NCBI GenBank assembly: GCA_002928535.1
Contig: PERG01000008.1
Coordinates: 31,162 to 95,161 of the forward strand
Direction: 5' to 3'
Length of the DNA stretch: 64,000 nt
Origin: Methylotenera sp.
Lineage (GTDB): Bacteria > Pseudomonadota > Gammaproteobacteria > Burkholderiales > Methylophilaceae
Numbering within the stretch: the stretch's first letter is position 1; the number at the start of each line of letters is the position of its first letter. Of the stretch, positions 55,793 to 64,000 are shown in pieces. Below the pieces are notes generated by a model. It was not told the origin of the DNA. It made no database searches and saw nothing but the letters and a program-made list of their open reading frames with translations. The position numbers and the translations under genes are program-made.

Positions 55793-55825
55793 AAAAAGGT
55801 AAGGACTCTGTCTTTACCTTTTTTT
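55793..55825 (+). terminator. Rho-independent terminator after Lys/Ser-rich gene
   Basis: Stem AAAAAGGTAAGGAC / GTCTTTACCTTTTT (one G-T pair) with loop TCT and a T run. It lies between the plus-strand small gene and the convergent ctaB. Confidence 0.85.
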
Positions 55826-55848
55826 ATAGGCTATATATATCAAAGAGG

Positions 55849-56748
55849 CTATATTTTCCAATAATGATCTACTAATAATGCAGCAAATAACAACGTTAAA
55901 TATAAGATAGAATATTTAAAAGTGCGTTTGGCGAGATCATCAGAATATTTCCGGTAAAGACCGATCACGTAAGCCATAAAAATGCCATTCAAGACAATGG
56001 CTGAAACTAGGTAAATCAAGCCACTCATCCCCAGCCCATAAGGCATCAGCGATACTGCCACGAGAATGATGGTGTAAAGCAAGATATGCAACAGCGTAAA
56101 TGACTCACCATGGGTTACCGGCAACATAGGCATGCCGACCTTGGCATACTCTTCACGTCTGTATAAAGCGAGGGCCCAAAAATGCGGTGGCGTCCAGGCA
56201 AAAATAATCAGGAACATAATTAAGGATTCAGGCGATACCACATTATTCACGGCAGCCCAGCCTAGTATCGGCGGCATCGCGCCTGACGCGCCACCAATCA
56301 CAATATTCATTGGAGTAGCAGGTTTGAGGAATACTGTATAAATCACTGCGTAGCCAACAAAGGTTGCGAAAGTCAGCCACATGGTGAGTGGATTGACGAA
56401 TACATACAAAATTGCCAAACCAGTGGTACCAAGTAAGGTTGCAAATATCATGGTTTGCATATGTGAAACCTGGCCGGTAGGCAAAGCCCGTCCGCGCGTG
56501 CGTGCCATAATCGCATCGATTTTATGTTCTATCAAACAGTTAAATGCGGCAGCCGCACCAGAAGCGAAAGCAATGCCCACTGTAGTCGCAATAAGCAATG
56601 GCCATGGCACCATACCAGGCGTCGCGAGGAACATGCCGATAATGGCCGTAAATACAATTAAGGCGGTGACTCTAGGTTTACACAGCGAAAAAAAGCTTTT
56701 GAAACTTAAACCCAGGGCCTGCATAGTAGTTGGTGCACTGATACTCAT
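55849..56748 (-). CDS. ctaB: Protoheme IX farnesyltransferase (heme O synthase) CtaB
   Basis: A 299-residue UbiA-family membrane enzyme that attaches a farnesyl group to heme B to make heme O, precursor of heme A for the aa3 oxidase. The prenyl-diphosphate site is [20 protein letters not shown], followed by LPTG. Other family marks are [30 protein letters not shown] and [20 protein letters not shown]. About nine hydrophobic helices. It is the last gene of the oxidase cluster on this strand, 83 bases after ctaA. Confidence 0.96.
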   Translation of the reverse strand: MSISAPTTMQALGLSFKSFFSLCKPRVTALIVFTAIIGMFLATPGMVPWPLLIATTVGIAFASGAAAAFNCLIEHKIDAIMARTRGRALPTGQVSHMQTMIFATLLGTTGLAILYVFVNPLTMWLTFATFVGYAVIYTVFLKPATPMNIVIGGASGAMPPILGWAAVNNVVSPESLIMFLIIFAWTPPHFWALALYRREEYAKVGMPMLPVTHGESFTLLHILLYTIILVAVSLMPYGLGMSGLIYLVSAIVLNGIFMAYVIGLYRKYSDDLAKRTFKYSILYLTLLFAALLVDHYWKI

Positions 56749-56831
56749 TTGAATCTCACACTAATTGTTTTGTTATATAGCTGAACAGCGTGTGCTATCC
56801 GGCTATGAATAATGCGTAGTTTGCTACCCAT

Positions 56832-57848
56832 TTATGAATGCCTTCGATTGGCGGCGGTAATTTTAGAATTTAATACCACTAAAATGATGACTAACAAAGC
56901 AGCCCCTAAATTATGCGCAACCGCCAATACCAGCGGTAAATGCAAAATCAGGTTTGATATGCCCAAGCCAATTTGCGTTAATAACACGGCAATTAAAACT
57001 AAACCTAAGTGCCTCAATGGCCGGTATTTTAATACATTTAAAGCCAAAATCCCTAAATAAATCAAGGTGATCAGCGCACCTACCCGATGGCTCCATTGAA
57101 TTGCGGTAATAGACGCTAAAGTCAAGCTACCGCCATCGGCACTCTGGCCCAAATCGCGGATCAAATGGAATGCATCCTTAAAATCCATATCTGGCACCCA
57201 AACGCCGTGGCAAGTAGGGAAGTCCGTACAAGCCAGAGCTGCATAATTGGTACTGGTCCAGCCGCCTAAAAATATTTGTGCGAACAACACCAGCAATCCA
57301 AACCGAATGGCCAGGCTTAGAACTGCAGCCTCTTTTAAACAGCTTGATAATTGACCCCAATGCCGATGTGCCAACCAGGTAAGAATCGCCAGCGTACTCA
57401 TCCCGCCAAGTAGGTGTGCACTCACAACCACAGGTTTGAGTAACATGGTGACTGTCCACATTCCGAGCATGGCTTGAAACACAATGAGCACTAGTAAAAA
57501 TGTAGGTAGCCAAGGCGAGCTACGTAACTCAGCCTTCACGCGCCAACTTAACGCAAATATACCCAATACCATTAGGCCCAATGCGCCTGCAAGGTAACGG
57601 TGTGCCATTTCTTTCCAGGCTTTACCAGTATGTACAGTGCTTTGTGGAAAAGCCGTCTGCGCTTGCAAGATAGCCGCTTCGCTTTCTGGTACGGTTAATG
57701 TTCCATAGCAGCCAGGCCAATCCGGGCAACCTAAACCTGCGTCACTTAAGCGGACATACGCACCTAATACCACGACACATAAAGCTAAGATAGTTCCGGC
57801 GAGAAGCCATTTTTTAAGTAATTGATAATGTTTTGAGCCTGTCACCAT
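56832..57848 (-). CDS. ctaA: Heme A synthase CtaA (COX15-type)
   Basis: A 338-residue, eight-helix inner-membrane enzyme that oxidises the C8 methyl of heme O to the formyl of heme A. Conserved features: GAYVRLSDAGLGCPDWPGC (first disulfide loop), the heme ligand in KEMAHRYLAGALG, VVSAHLLGGMS, the second cysteine pair ALACTDFPTCHG, AIQWSHRVGALITL and LAVAHNLGAALL. Length and motifs fit the proteobacterial COX15 type. It directly follows the Sco-like gene (one base apart) and precedes ctaB. Confidence 0.96.
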   Translation of the reverse strand: MVTGSKHYQLLKKWLLAGTILALCVVVLGAYVRLSDAGLGCPDWPGCYGTLTVPESEAAILQAQTAFPQSTVHTGKAWKEMAHRYLAGALGLMVLGIFALSWRVKAELRSSPWLPTFLLVLIVFQAMLGMWTVTMLLKPVVVSAHLLGGMSTLAILTWLAHRHWGQLSSCLKEAAVLSLAIRFGLLVLFAQIFLGGWTSTNYAALACTDFPTCHGVWVPDMDFKDAFHLIRDLGQSADGGSLTLASITAIQWSHRVGALITLIYLGILALNVLKYRPLRHLGLVLIAVLLTQIGLGISNLILHLPLVLAVAHNLGAALLVIILVVLNSKITAANRRHS

Positions 57849-57849
57849 A

Positions 57850-58452
57850 TCATCCTGCCCAAGAGAATCTCAATAAACGTGTCACGTCCTTGCGCACATC
57901 GGCCAGTGGCACAGTTGGCTTATAGCTCATCATTAAATGGCCTAACGGATCGACCAAATACAAACGATTATTTTTTCCGCTTGGCTCATTATCGAGCTGG
58001 AATTGTCTAGTCAATGATGCGACTTCTTTAGCCGGCTGATTAATCACGATCAGATCCGGGTATTTGGACTTTATGTCACTGGTATCTTGCTGTTGAGTTA
58101 TTAATACTCTTTGAGTACGGGTAATGTCTTTATAGAGCGAAACGTGCAACTGACGCATATCACGCAATTTTGACATGCAGGTTGAATCACATTGGTCAGC
58201 CACATATACGACACTCCACTTTTCTTTCCAGAACGTAGGTTTAAGTATCTCGCCAGCATCGTTTCTTATCTGTGGTTGTGTAACTAACAACCTAGGCGGT
58301 TTAATCAATTCACCAGTGCTTGCACCACTGGGTTTCCAGTTGAACTTGAACATGAGCACAACAACGATGATAGGTACCACAAAAAATGTGAGCATCAAAA
58401 GGAAGACTTTACGACCACGGCGTTGCATGGCTAGATCAATTGAATTTTGCAT
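57850..58452 (-). CDS. Sco-like membrane-anchored thioredoxin-fold protein in oxidase cluster
   Basis: A 200-residue protein with an N-terminal anchor (~17-38, VFLLMLTFFVVPIIVVVLMF). The periplasmic part has a thioredoxin-like layout: WSVVYVADQCDSTCMSKL with a C-x3-C pair as in Sco copper chaperones, then RVLITQQQDTSD, and NRLYLVDPLGHLMMSY, the usual Sco-type strand. The Sco copper-ligand His is not evident at the usual place, so it is a diverged member. It probably helps Cu-A assembly or thiol control of subunit II. It sits between surf1 and ctaA, with one base to ctaA. Confidence 0.78.
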   Translation of the reverse strand: MQNSIDLAMQRRGRKVFLLMLTFFVVPIIVVVLMFKFNWKPSGASTGELIKPPRLLVTQPQIRNDAGEILKPTFWKEKWSVVYVADQCDSTCMSKLRDMRQLHVSLYKDITRTQRVLITQQQDTSDIKSKYPDLIVINQPAKEVASLTRQFQLDNEPSGKNNRLYLVDPLGHLMMSYKPTVPLADVRKDVTRLLRFSWAG

Positions 58453-58483
58453 GTGAGCTTTTGAAGATTAGAAATTAATAAAT

Positions 58484-59287
58484 TTAAACATTCTGTTTAG
58501 GCAAACGGCTAATGCTCATATAAAGGAAGATTAGCAATGAGGCCAGTGCAAACCCAAACCATTGATAAGCATACCCGATATGTGTAGTAATGCGATCGGC
58601 TGGCACTTGCCAATTTCTTAAAAAACCGCCCGTTTGATTACCACTATCCAGCTTAATTGCGAATGGCGAAACGGTTAACGGCACCATTTTCTGATATTGC
58701 ACCATGTCCATATTTTGCCAGACCGGCTTCCAAGCTTTTGGGATGGAATTATCAGTTTTATTCTCAAGGGTAAAAATCTTCTTACTAGGAATCCAAATCT
58801 GACCAGTTAATGTGTGTTGCCCAGCAGGTGTCGCAAATTCAGGCAGTTCAGCATGACTTGCTTTACCGGCGATCCAGCCACGGTTGATCAATACGTATTG
58901 GCTGGTTGAGGCAATTTTAAAAGGCGTAATGACGTGATAGCCAGCCTGGTTCATCTCTACTTTGTTATCCAGCAGGAATTGATACTGTGTTTCGTAATGA
59001 CCCGTGACTTTCACGCGCTTGTAATTCCATTGTTCGATATTCAAGGCTTCATTTGCACTTAATTGCACCGGGAAATCTTGGGCTTTACTCGATTCTGCTG
59101 ATTGATAGGCAGATTGTATCGCCTGTTTTTGTTGTGCCTTATTGTATTGCCATAAACCGAACTTGATGAACAAAGGGATGCAAATTAAGGTTAGCACTAC
59201 GCCTAGCAGAGTAGGTTTGAATACATAGCGATGAATTGTGAATTGCATTTGTTTCATAGGGGTTTCATAATGACTGTTCAACTTCAT
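58484..59287 (-). CDS. SURF1-family cytochrome oxidase biogenesis protein
   Basis: A 267-residue protein with an N-terminal helix (~27-49, TLLGVVLTLICIPLFIKFGL) and a C-terminal helix (~240-260, GYAYQWFGFALASLLIFLYM) around a periplasmic SURF1 domain. Family motifs are GLWQYNKAQQKQ, NYKRVKVTGHYE, GYHVITPFKI, LINRGWI and NWQVP. It assists insertion of heme A into subunit I. Start uncertain: ATGs at 59287, 59257 and 59248 are in frame and none has a good ribosome-binding site. It is divergent from the small twin-helix gene at 59299 and ends 31 bases before the Sco-like gene. Confidence 0.92.
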   Translation of the reverse strand: MKLNSHYETPMKQMQFTIHRYVFKPTLLGVVLTLICIPLFIKFGLWQYNKAQQKQAIQSAYQSAESSKAQDFPVQLSANEALNIEQWNYKRVKVTGHYETQYQFLLDNKVEMNQAGYHVITPFKIASTSQYVLINRGWIAGKASHAELPEFATPAGQHTLTGQIWIPSKKIFTLENKTDNSIPKAWKPVWQNMDMVQYQKMVPLTVSPFAIKLDSGNQTGGFLRNWQVPADRITTHIGYAYQWFGFALASLLIFLYMSISRLPKQNV

Positions 59288-59298
59288 TGGACCAAGCC

Positions 59299-59493
59299 AT
59301 GTTAATAAAAGTCATCATCGTCATCACTTTACTGGTTATTGTAGGCAGCTTGTTCTCGGCTTTATTTTTTCTAGCCAAGGACAAACAAGGCGGCGAAAGA
59401 ATCGTAAAAGCACTTACGATACGGATCGGCATTTCAATCGTCTTATTTATCTTACTGATGATCGGCTATTTCACTGGGGTGATTGGTCAATAA
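59299..59493 (+). CDS. Twin-transmembrane small protein (DUF2909-like)
   Basis: A 64-residue protein with two helices (IVITLLVIVGSLFSALFFLA and ISIVLFILLMIGYFTGVI) joined by a charged loop (KDKQGGERIVKALTIRIG). This is the twin-TM family found in proteobacterial oxidase clusters between surf1 and ctaE. The ATG at 59299 is preferred to a TTG at 59287. It is the only plus-strand gene within the oxidase cluster and ends in front of a shared terminator. Confidence 0.85.
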   Translation: MLIKVIIVITLLVIVGSLFSALFFLAKDKQGGERIVKALTIRIGISIVLFILLMIGYFTGVIGQ

Positions 59494-59531
59494 TCCGTGA
59501 TTTCACCATAGAAAATAATAAGATCGGAAAT

Positions 59532-59563
59532 AAAAAGGGCGATGCACATGCATCGCCCTTTTT
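59532..59563. terminator. Bidirectional rho-independent terminator
   Basis: Stem AAAAAGGGCGATGC / GCATCGCCCTTTTT (14 bp) with loop ACAT, between the plus-strand twin-TM gene and the convergent ctaE. It divides the cluster, so ctaC-ctaE and surf1-ctaB must be separate transcripts. Confidence 0.92.
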
Positions 59564-59573
59564 AATCGTTCAC

Positions 59574-60479
59574 TTATAGCCAGTATACGAAAATAAACAA
59601 ACCTAGCCAGACCACATCTACAAAGTGCCAGTACCAGGCAACGCCTTCAAATCCAAAGTGATGCTCAGGCGTAAAGTGGCCCTTCATACAACGGATCAAA
59701 ATCACGATTAACATCAATGTACCTAATGTCACATGGAAGCCATGGAAACCAGTCAACATGAAGAACGTTGCGCCATACGCACCAGTACCCAATGTCAGGC
59801 CCAGTTCAGTATATGCGTGGTGGTATTCCATGCCCTGGCAGATCAAGAACGCAATACCCAATGCAACGGTTAACGCCAGGCCAATCACCAGTTGCTTGCG
59901 ATTGTTTTTGATCAAACCCCAGTGTGCCCAAGTAATGGTTGCGCCAGAAGTTAATAGCAAGGCTGTGTTAATGGCTGGTAAACCCCATGCACCCATAGGC
60001 GTGAATTTTGGTACTGCATATTCTGTCCCCAATACTACACCACCAGGACCCGCAGAAGGCCATGTACCTAAAAAGTCTTTATACGGCGTAAATAAGGGGT
60101 CAAAAGAGGCCAGATCGGGCACTGATAGAACACGCATATAGAACAAGGCCCCAAAGAATGCTGCAAAAAACGCCACTTCAGAACAGATGAACACTATCAT
60201 GCCCCAACGGAATGACTTGTCTTCCCAATTGTGGTATTTACCAGATAGGCTTTCGTTAATCACGGCTCCCATCCACTTGAATACCATGAAAATGATGATT
60301 GCGGCACCCAGGTACATCATCCATTGACCAGGTGTTTGTAGATAGGCGAGGTCTTTATTTTTATCAGTGGCTATACTGAAAATAAAGCCCGACGCGAGAG
60401 ATAGTAGCCCTACAGATAGTATTGATGGGTAAATACTACCGTGAGGTACGAAATATTGATTGTTAGAATGTGTCGCCAT
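59574..60479 (-). CDS. ctaE: Cytochrome c oxidase subunit III
   Basis: A 301-residue, seven-helix subunit of the aa3-type oxidase. Typical motifs are HGSIYPSILSVGLL, GMIVFICSEVAFFAAFFGAL, WGLPAINTALLLTSGATITW, QGMEYHHAYTELGL, YGATFFMLTGFHGFHVTLGT, and the end HHFGFEGVAWYWHFVDVVWL. It stabilises proton uptake and protects subunit I from turnover inactivation. It follows ctaG on the same strand by 89 bases. Confidence 0.97.
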   Translation of the reverse strand: MATHSNNQYFVPHGSIYPSILSVGLLSLASGFIFSIATDKNKDLAYLQTPGQWMMYLGAAIIIFMVFKWMGAVINESLSGKYHNWEDKSFRWGMIVFICSEVAFFAAFFGALFYMRVLSVPDLASFDPLFTPYKDFLGTWPSAGPGGVVLGTEYAVPKFTPMGAWGLPAINTALLLTSGATITWAHWGLIKNNRKQLVIGLALTVALGIAFLICQGMEYHHAYTELGLTLGTGAYGATFFMLTGFHGFHVTLGTLMLIVILIRCMKGHFTPEHHFGFEGVAWYWHFVDVVWLGLFIFVYWL

Positions 60480-60568
60480 GCTTCAACTCCTGAGCATTAT
60501 TATATATATTAAATTTATAATGGCTTTAACCCGCCACTACCTCACCTCATACTGCTTACATCTAAAAA

Positions 60569-61141
60569 CTATTTATCCTCTTCCACAGCCGGGAAGAAGG
60601 AGTACGACAAGGTCATTTCTTTCACGTCGGCCGGCAACTCCGGGCTGACAAAAAATCGTAACGGCATTTCTTTCTCTTCGCCAGGTTGTAATGCTTGCCG
60701 CACGAAACAAAAGCATTCAATCTTTTTCAGATTCGCCGAAGCAATGCCCGGGGTTACACTTGGTACCGCCTGCCCGACCACCACTTGATTCGTGATGTTC
60801 TTGGCAATGAAGACCACCGTTTCAATCTGGCCCGGATGCAAAGTGATGCTTGGCTGTTTGGGATAAAAATTCCACCCCAAACCCGGCATGACATTCGACG
60901 TAAATTGCACTGTAACGGAGCGGCTACTATCTAACTTCGCTTTCGACATCATCTCAGCGGTATTGGATGTTTTGCCGTTTAAACCCGTTAAGGTACATAA
61001 CACGTCATACAACGGTACCAATGCAAATGCAAACAACAGCGACCCCGCTACCAGCCATAAAAGCTTTAAACCTAAGCGCTTATTCTTTAGATTTTTTTGC
61101 TCAATGGCACTTAATTCTGCCGGTTCTTTCACTGATTCCAT
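60569..61141 (-). CDS. ctaG: Cytochrome c oxidase assembly protein CtaG (Cox11)
   Basis: A 190-residue copper chaperone that delivers Cu-B to subunit I. One anchor helix (~25-45, LLWLVAGSLLFAFALVPLYD) and a periplasmic Ig-like domain with the copper motif KIECFCFVRQAL (C-F-C-F), plus GLGWNFYPKQPSI and ELPADVKEMTLSYSFF. I chose ATG 61141, which lies inside the 3' end of the small upstream gene (13-base overlap), instead of the longer frame at 61168. Confidence 0.94.
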   Translation of the reverse strand: MESVKEPAELSAIEQKNLKNKRLGLKLLWLVAGSLLFAFALVPLYDVLCTLTGLNGKTSNTAEMMSKAKLDSSRSVTVQFTSNVMPGLGWNFYPKQPSITLHPGQIETVVFIAKNITNQVVVGQAVPSVTPGIASANLKKIECFCFVRQALQPGEEKEMPLRFFVSPELPADVKEMTLSYSFFPAVEEDK

Positions 61142-61242
61142 ACCGTAAACATGGACATTAAGTACCATGCCAAGGCTACTAGCCCAATAATCAGAGCCAC
61201 TTTAATATTACTGCCCTTGCGTTTGATCTCTTCATTATCCAT
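61129..61242 (-). CDS. Small cytochrome oxidase-associated membrane protein (37 residues)
   Basis: A short gene: MDNEEIKRKGSNIKVALIIG, then LVALAWYLMSMFTVWNQ. It is one charged N-terminal segment and one helix, as in the small oxidase assembly proteins placed between ctaD and ctaG in betaproteobacteria. It ends inside the ctaG start (13-base overlap), a coupling sign. Evidence is position, composition and family resemblance; no alignment was run. Confidence 0.78.
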   Translation of the reverse strand: MDNEEIKRKGSNIKVALIIGLVALAWYLMSMFTVWNQ

Positions 61243-61258
61243 ATTCAACTCATTCAGT

Positions 61259-61284
61259 CCGGCTTGATTTACCAACCAAGCCGG
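61259..61284 (-). other. Stem-loop between ctaD and the small oxidase gene
   Basis: Perfect 8-base arms CCGGCTTG / CAAGCCGG with a 10-base loop, 15 bases after the ctaD stop. It lacks a T run, so it may attenuate or stabilise the ctaCD message. Confidence 0.5.
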
Positions 61285-61298
61285 AAATTACTATTTAA

Positions 61299-62891
61299 TT
61301 ACTTAATGACCGGTTGCTCGGTAAAGCTATGGTATGGCGGTGGTGAGGACAATGTCCATTCCAAACCTTTCGCACCTTCCCATACTTGATCCGTCGCTTT
61401 TTTACCACCTCTTGCGCAAGTCACAATATTGTAAACAAACAACAGTTGTGACAGGCCCAGTACGAATGCTGCGATCGATGAAATCATATTGAATTCAGCA
61501 AACTGCAATGCATAGTCTGGGATACGGCGCGGCATACCTGCCAAGCCTACAAAGAATTGCGGGATGAAGGTCAGGTTGAATGAAATCGCTGTTAACCAGA
61601 AATGCCATTTACCTAATTTCTCGTTGTACATATTGCCGGTCATTTTTGGTAACCAGTAGTACACGCCCGCCATGATGCCCATAATGCCACCAGCAAATAA
61701 GGTGTAGTGGAAGTGGGCTACCACGAAGTAACTATTGTGATACTGCGCATCGGCCGCAACGTCAGCTAACACCAAGCCGGTCAAACCACCGATACCGAAC
61801 AGGATGATCCAGCCCACCGCAAATAACATCGGTGTTTCAAAGCTCATTGAGCCGTTCCACATGGTTTTGATCCAGCAGAAGAACAATACAGCCAATGGTA
61901 AGGAAATTGCCATGGTGCTATACATGAAGTACAGCAGTGCAGGCACAGGCATACCAGCGGTAAAGAAGTGATGCGCCCACACTACCACTGACAGCGCACC
62001 AATCGCCCACAGTGAATACACTTGGGCTTTGTAGCCGTACATTGGTTTACGTGAGAATGTTTCTAGTATTTGTGGAATGAAACCCCAAACCGGTAACAGC
62101 AAGATATACACTTCAGGGTGACCGAAGAACCAGAACAAATGCTGGAACATGATCGGGTCGCCGCCACCGGCTGCATCAAAGAAGTGCGTACCAAAATGAC
62201 GGTCAGTTAGCAACATAGTCACTGCACCAGCCAATACTGGAATAGTTGCAACCAACAAGAAAGCAGTGATTAACCAGCCCCATGCGAACATTGGCATTTT
62301 CATTAATGTCATGCCAGGTGCGCGCATATTAAATAAGGTCACGATGATGTTGATAGAACCCATCACAGAAGAGATACCCAGCAAGTGCACGGCGAAAATC
62401 GCGAAGTCCACCCCGATACCGCCTTGAACAGACAGTGGCGGGTAGAACGTCCAGCCGGTAGCCAAGGCGCCGTCACCGATACCGAACAATGCCAATGTGA
62501 ACGGCAGTGTCAAGAGGATCGCTGAAGGTGGCAGTAACCAGAAACCCCAGTTATTCAAACGCGGCAAGGCCATATCCGGCGCGCCGATTTGTAGTGGAAT
62601 CATCCAGTTCGCAAAACCGGTTGCCGCTGGCATTAACGCGGCAAAAATCATGATCAACGCATGCACACCGATCAATTGGTTGAAGAAATCCGGGTTCATC
62701 AACTGCAAACCTGGCTTGAACAACTCGGCACGGATGCCAAGAATCATCGAACCGCCAACCAAGAACATGATCAACGAAAAAGTCAGGTACATCGTACCAA
62801 TGTCTTTATGGTTGGTTGTTGTCAGCCAACGCATTAGCCCCGTAGGGTGGTCATGATGCGCCTCATCATGTGCTACCGTTGTTGTACTCAT
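61299..62891 (-). CDS. ctaD: Cytochrome c oxidase subunit I
   Basis: The 530-residue, twelve-helix catalytic subunit with heme a and the heme a3-Cu-B site. Conserved sequences are MRWLTTTNHKDIGTMYLTFS, the heme a ligand region QLIGVHALIMIFAALMP, the Cu-B His/Tyr cross-link motif QHLFWFFGHPEVYILLLP, VWAHHFFTAGMPVP, KTMWNGSMSFETPMLFAVGW, and YFVVAHFHYTLFAGG with the heme a3 ligand. A-type (mitochondrial-like) oxidase. AAGGCA-type site precedes the ATG. It is downstream of ctaC by 49 bases. Confidence 0.98.
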   Translation of the reverse strand: MSTTTVAHDEAHHDHPTGLMRWLTTTNHKDIGTMYLTFSLIMFLVGGSMILGIRAELFKPGLQLMNPDFFNQLIGVHALIMIFAALMPAATGFANWMIPLQIGAPDMALPRLNNWGFWLLPPSAILLTLPFTLALFGIGDGALATGWTFYPPLSVQGGIGVDFAIFAVHLLGISSVMGSINIIVTLFNMRAPGMTLMKMPMFAWGWLITAFLLVATIPVLAGAVTMLLTDRHFGTHFFDAAGGGDPIMFQHLFWFFGHPEVYILLLPVWGFIPQILETFSRKPMYGYKAQVYSLWAIGALSVVVWAHHFFTAGMPVPALLYFMYSTMAISLPLAVLFFCWIKTMWNGSMSFETPMLFAVGWIILFGIGGLTGLVLADVAADAQYHNSYFVVAHFHYTLFAGGIMGIMAGVYYWLPKMTGNMYNEKLGKWHFWLTAISFNLTFIPQFFVGLAGMPRRIPDYALQFAEFNMISSIAAFVLGLSQLLFVYNIVTCARGGKKATDQVWEGAKGLEWTLSSPPPYHSFTEQPVIK

Positions 62892-62940
62892 TGCCTTCTC
62901 CTAATTACTCGAACTAGATTACTGATGTAGATACTGTTAA

Positions 62941-64000
62941 TTATTGACGTGCCGCTTTTACTTGTGATGGCTGCAGCACATCCCCTACGTTATTACCCAA
63001 AGCGTTACGTTCGTAGGTTATGACAGCAGCAATCTCGGTATCGTTTAGTGTTGCCTTCCACGCTGGCATCACGCCTTTACCGTTCAGTACGCGATCTAAA
63101 TGACTATCTTTAAGATATTTACCATCTGCACCGAAGATTGGCGCTAGTGTGATGGCGCTACCCGTTAACGCTGGGAACGCTGGCGGCAAGCCTGCACCAC
63201 TGACCTGGTGACAAACCGCACAGTTTTTCTCGTAAACGCCTTTACCGGTAGCAATTAAATCTTCTTTAGTCCACTCTTTGTCAGCACCGGCGCTGGCTTT
63301 TTCAATTTCTGCTTTTTTCGCTGCTACCCACACTTTATATTCTTCCATAGGCACAGCATCTACAACCACAGGCATATAGCCATGGCCTTTACCGCACAAT
63401 TCTTTACATTGGCCGCGATAAGTACCAGCCTTCTCAACCTGCACCCAGGTTTCACGAATAAAACCAGGCACAGCTACGCGGGATGAACCGAATTGCGGTA
63501 CCCACCAGTTATGCAATACATCGGAAGCCGTCATCAGCACCCTTACTTTTTCGCCCACCGGCAATACCAGATGATTATCTACTTCTAACAGATACGTATC
63601 TTTCTTATCGGCTTTATTGTGCATTTCATCATCTGTAGTGGTTAGGTTACTTACAAATTTGATGCCTTGCGCTTCACCATCCAGATACTCATACTGCCAG
63701 CGCCATTGTGAACCGGTGATCTTGATTGCCATAGTGGCTTCGTTACGCGTATCTTCCATCATCACCACACTGTGGTAAGCAGGAATACCCATTAAAATAA
63801 AGTCAATCCACAGCAGGATCGCGAACGGTACCAAAGTCCAGAAAATTTCACGCTTTTTAGTGATCGGTTTATCGACAACAGCTTGATAACCTTTGCTCTT
63901 ACGATGGGCGAAAATGGAATACACCATAATGCCCAATACCACGACGAAAATAATCGCAGTCACCAGCATAAATTTATTGTGTACATGAAGCGTATCCAGC
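62941..64000 (-). CDS. ctaC: Cytochrome c oxidase subunit II with C-terminal cytochrome c domain (5' end outside window)
   Basis: The frame runs to the right edge of the window without a start (upstream codons read LDTLHVHNKF), so the N-terminal signal and first helix are missing. Visible: the second helix (LVTAIIFVVVLGIMVYSIFA), KREIFWTLVPFAILLWIDF, the QWRWQYEY strand, the Cu-A site (DVLHNWWVPQFGSSRVAVPG; QCKELCGKGHGYMPVVV) and a fused class I cytochrome c (CAVCHQVSGAGLPPAFPAL with Met in GVMPAWK). It is thus a caa3-like subunit II that accepts electrons directly. First gene of the ctaC-D-G-E run. Confidence 0.96.
   Translation of the reverse strand, partial: LDTLHVHNKFMLVTAIIFVVVLGIMVYSIFAHRKSKGYQAVVDKPITKKREIFWTLVPFAILLWIDFILMGIPAYHSVVMMEDTRNEATMAIKITGSQWRWQYEYLDGEAQGIKFVSNLTTTDDEMHNKADKKDTYLLEVDNHLVLPVGEKVRVLMTASDVLHNWWVPQFGSSRVAVPGFIRETWVQVEKAGTYRGQCKELCGKGHGYMPVVVDAVPMEEYKVWVAAKKAEIEKASAGADKEWTKEDLIATGKGVYEKNCAVCHQVSGAGLPPAFPALTGSAITLAPIFGADGKYLKDSHLDRVLNGKGVMPAWKATLNDTEIAAVITYERNALGNNVGDVLQPSQVKAARQ

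Noticed and set aside
59287..59298. TTG start for the twin-TM gene
   Set aside because: The ATG at 59299 places the start directly before the first helix, as usual for the family; the extra four residues overlap the surf1 start.

Overview
The window reads as ordinary chromosome of a moderately AT-rich Gram-negative betaproteobacterium. The closest match by gene content is probably the Methylophilaceae/Nitrosomonadales group, for example Methylotenera-like bacteria. The assignment rests on the heme-copper oxidase cluster order (ctaC-ctaD-small protein-ctaG-ctaE ... surf1-Sco-like-ctaA-ctaB), the roughly 1300-residue FAD/Fe-S oxidoreductase, the phoB-phoR pair, and the many lipoproteins with clear lipoboxes. 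No database search was possible, so the genus is an inference.

Region by region. 0-2.3 kb: the end of phoB, phoR and a lipoprotein. 2.3-4.1 kb: three small exported proteins on the minus strand, including a glycine-zipper/OmpA lipoprotein. 4.2-8.1 kb: a giant FAD-linked/Fe-S oxidoreductase. 8.3-12.4 kb: a TlpA-like thioredoxin with a HemJ-like membrane protein, a membrane protein of unknown role, a TetR regulator, an adenosine kinase-like sugar kinase and a glycine-zipper lipoprotein. 12.5-15.5 kb: an ornithine-lipid synthesis pair (olsB, olsA), apaH and a membrane-anchored cytochrome c5. 15.6 kb: tRNA-Arg(CCG). 15.9-30.9 kb: a type I secretion locus on the minus strand, made of an ABC exporter, an unrecognised anchored protein, a ~3330-residue RTX protein with an N-terminal lipase-type hydrolase domain, and an HlyD adaptor. 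31.2-36.9 kb: small metabolic genes (Asp-box/BNR protein with a ThiS/MoaD-like partner, LysR-pirin-isochorismatase-monooxygenase, tpm) and a cold-shock gene. 37.1-47.7 kb: a signalling stretch with a broken HD-GYP gene, an orphan DHp-like protein, a TonB-dependent receptor, YfiR, a hybrid kinase, a second PAS hybrid kinase and a GGDEF-EAL protein. 48-53.3 kb: a molybdenum hydroxylase cluster (MocA, XdhC, large and small subunits, divergent LysR). 53.4-55.8 kb: cardiolipin synthase-like and stress-type small proteins. 55.8-64 kb: the aa3-type cytochrome c oxidase and heme A cluster, running off the right end inside ctaC.

How genes work together. The oxidase cluster supplies structural subunits, copper and heme insertion factors (CtaG, Sco-like, Surf1) and heme O/A synthesis. 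The type I locus exports one very large calcium-binding lipase-type protein; no TolC-like gene is in the window. The 38.9-43.9 kb operon pairs an outer-membrane TonB-type receptor with periplasmic YfiR and a hybrid kinase whose periplasmic sensor resembles that of YfiN, which suggests a Yfi-like relay with a kinase in place of a diguanylate cyclase. Three genes too short to be obvious are described: two lysine-rich proteins (37152-37268 and 55655-55777) that share an identical 19-base start context, and a 37-residue oxidase-associated protein overlapping ctaG. Two genes are broken by frameshifts (35276-35871 and 37532-38122). I saw no CRISPR array, transposase or prophage.
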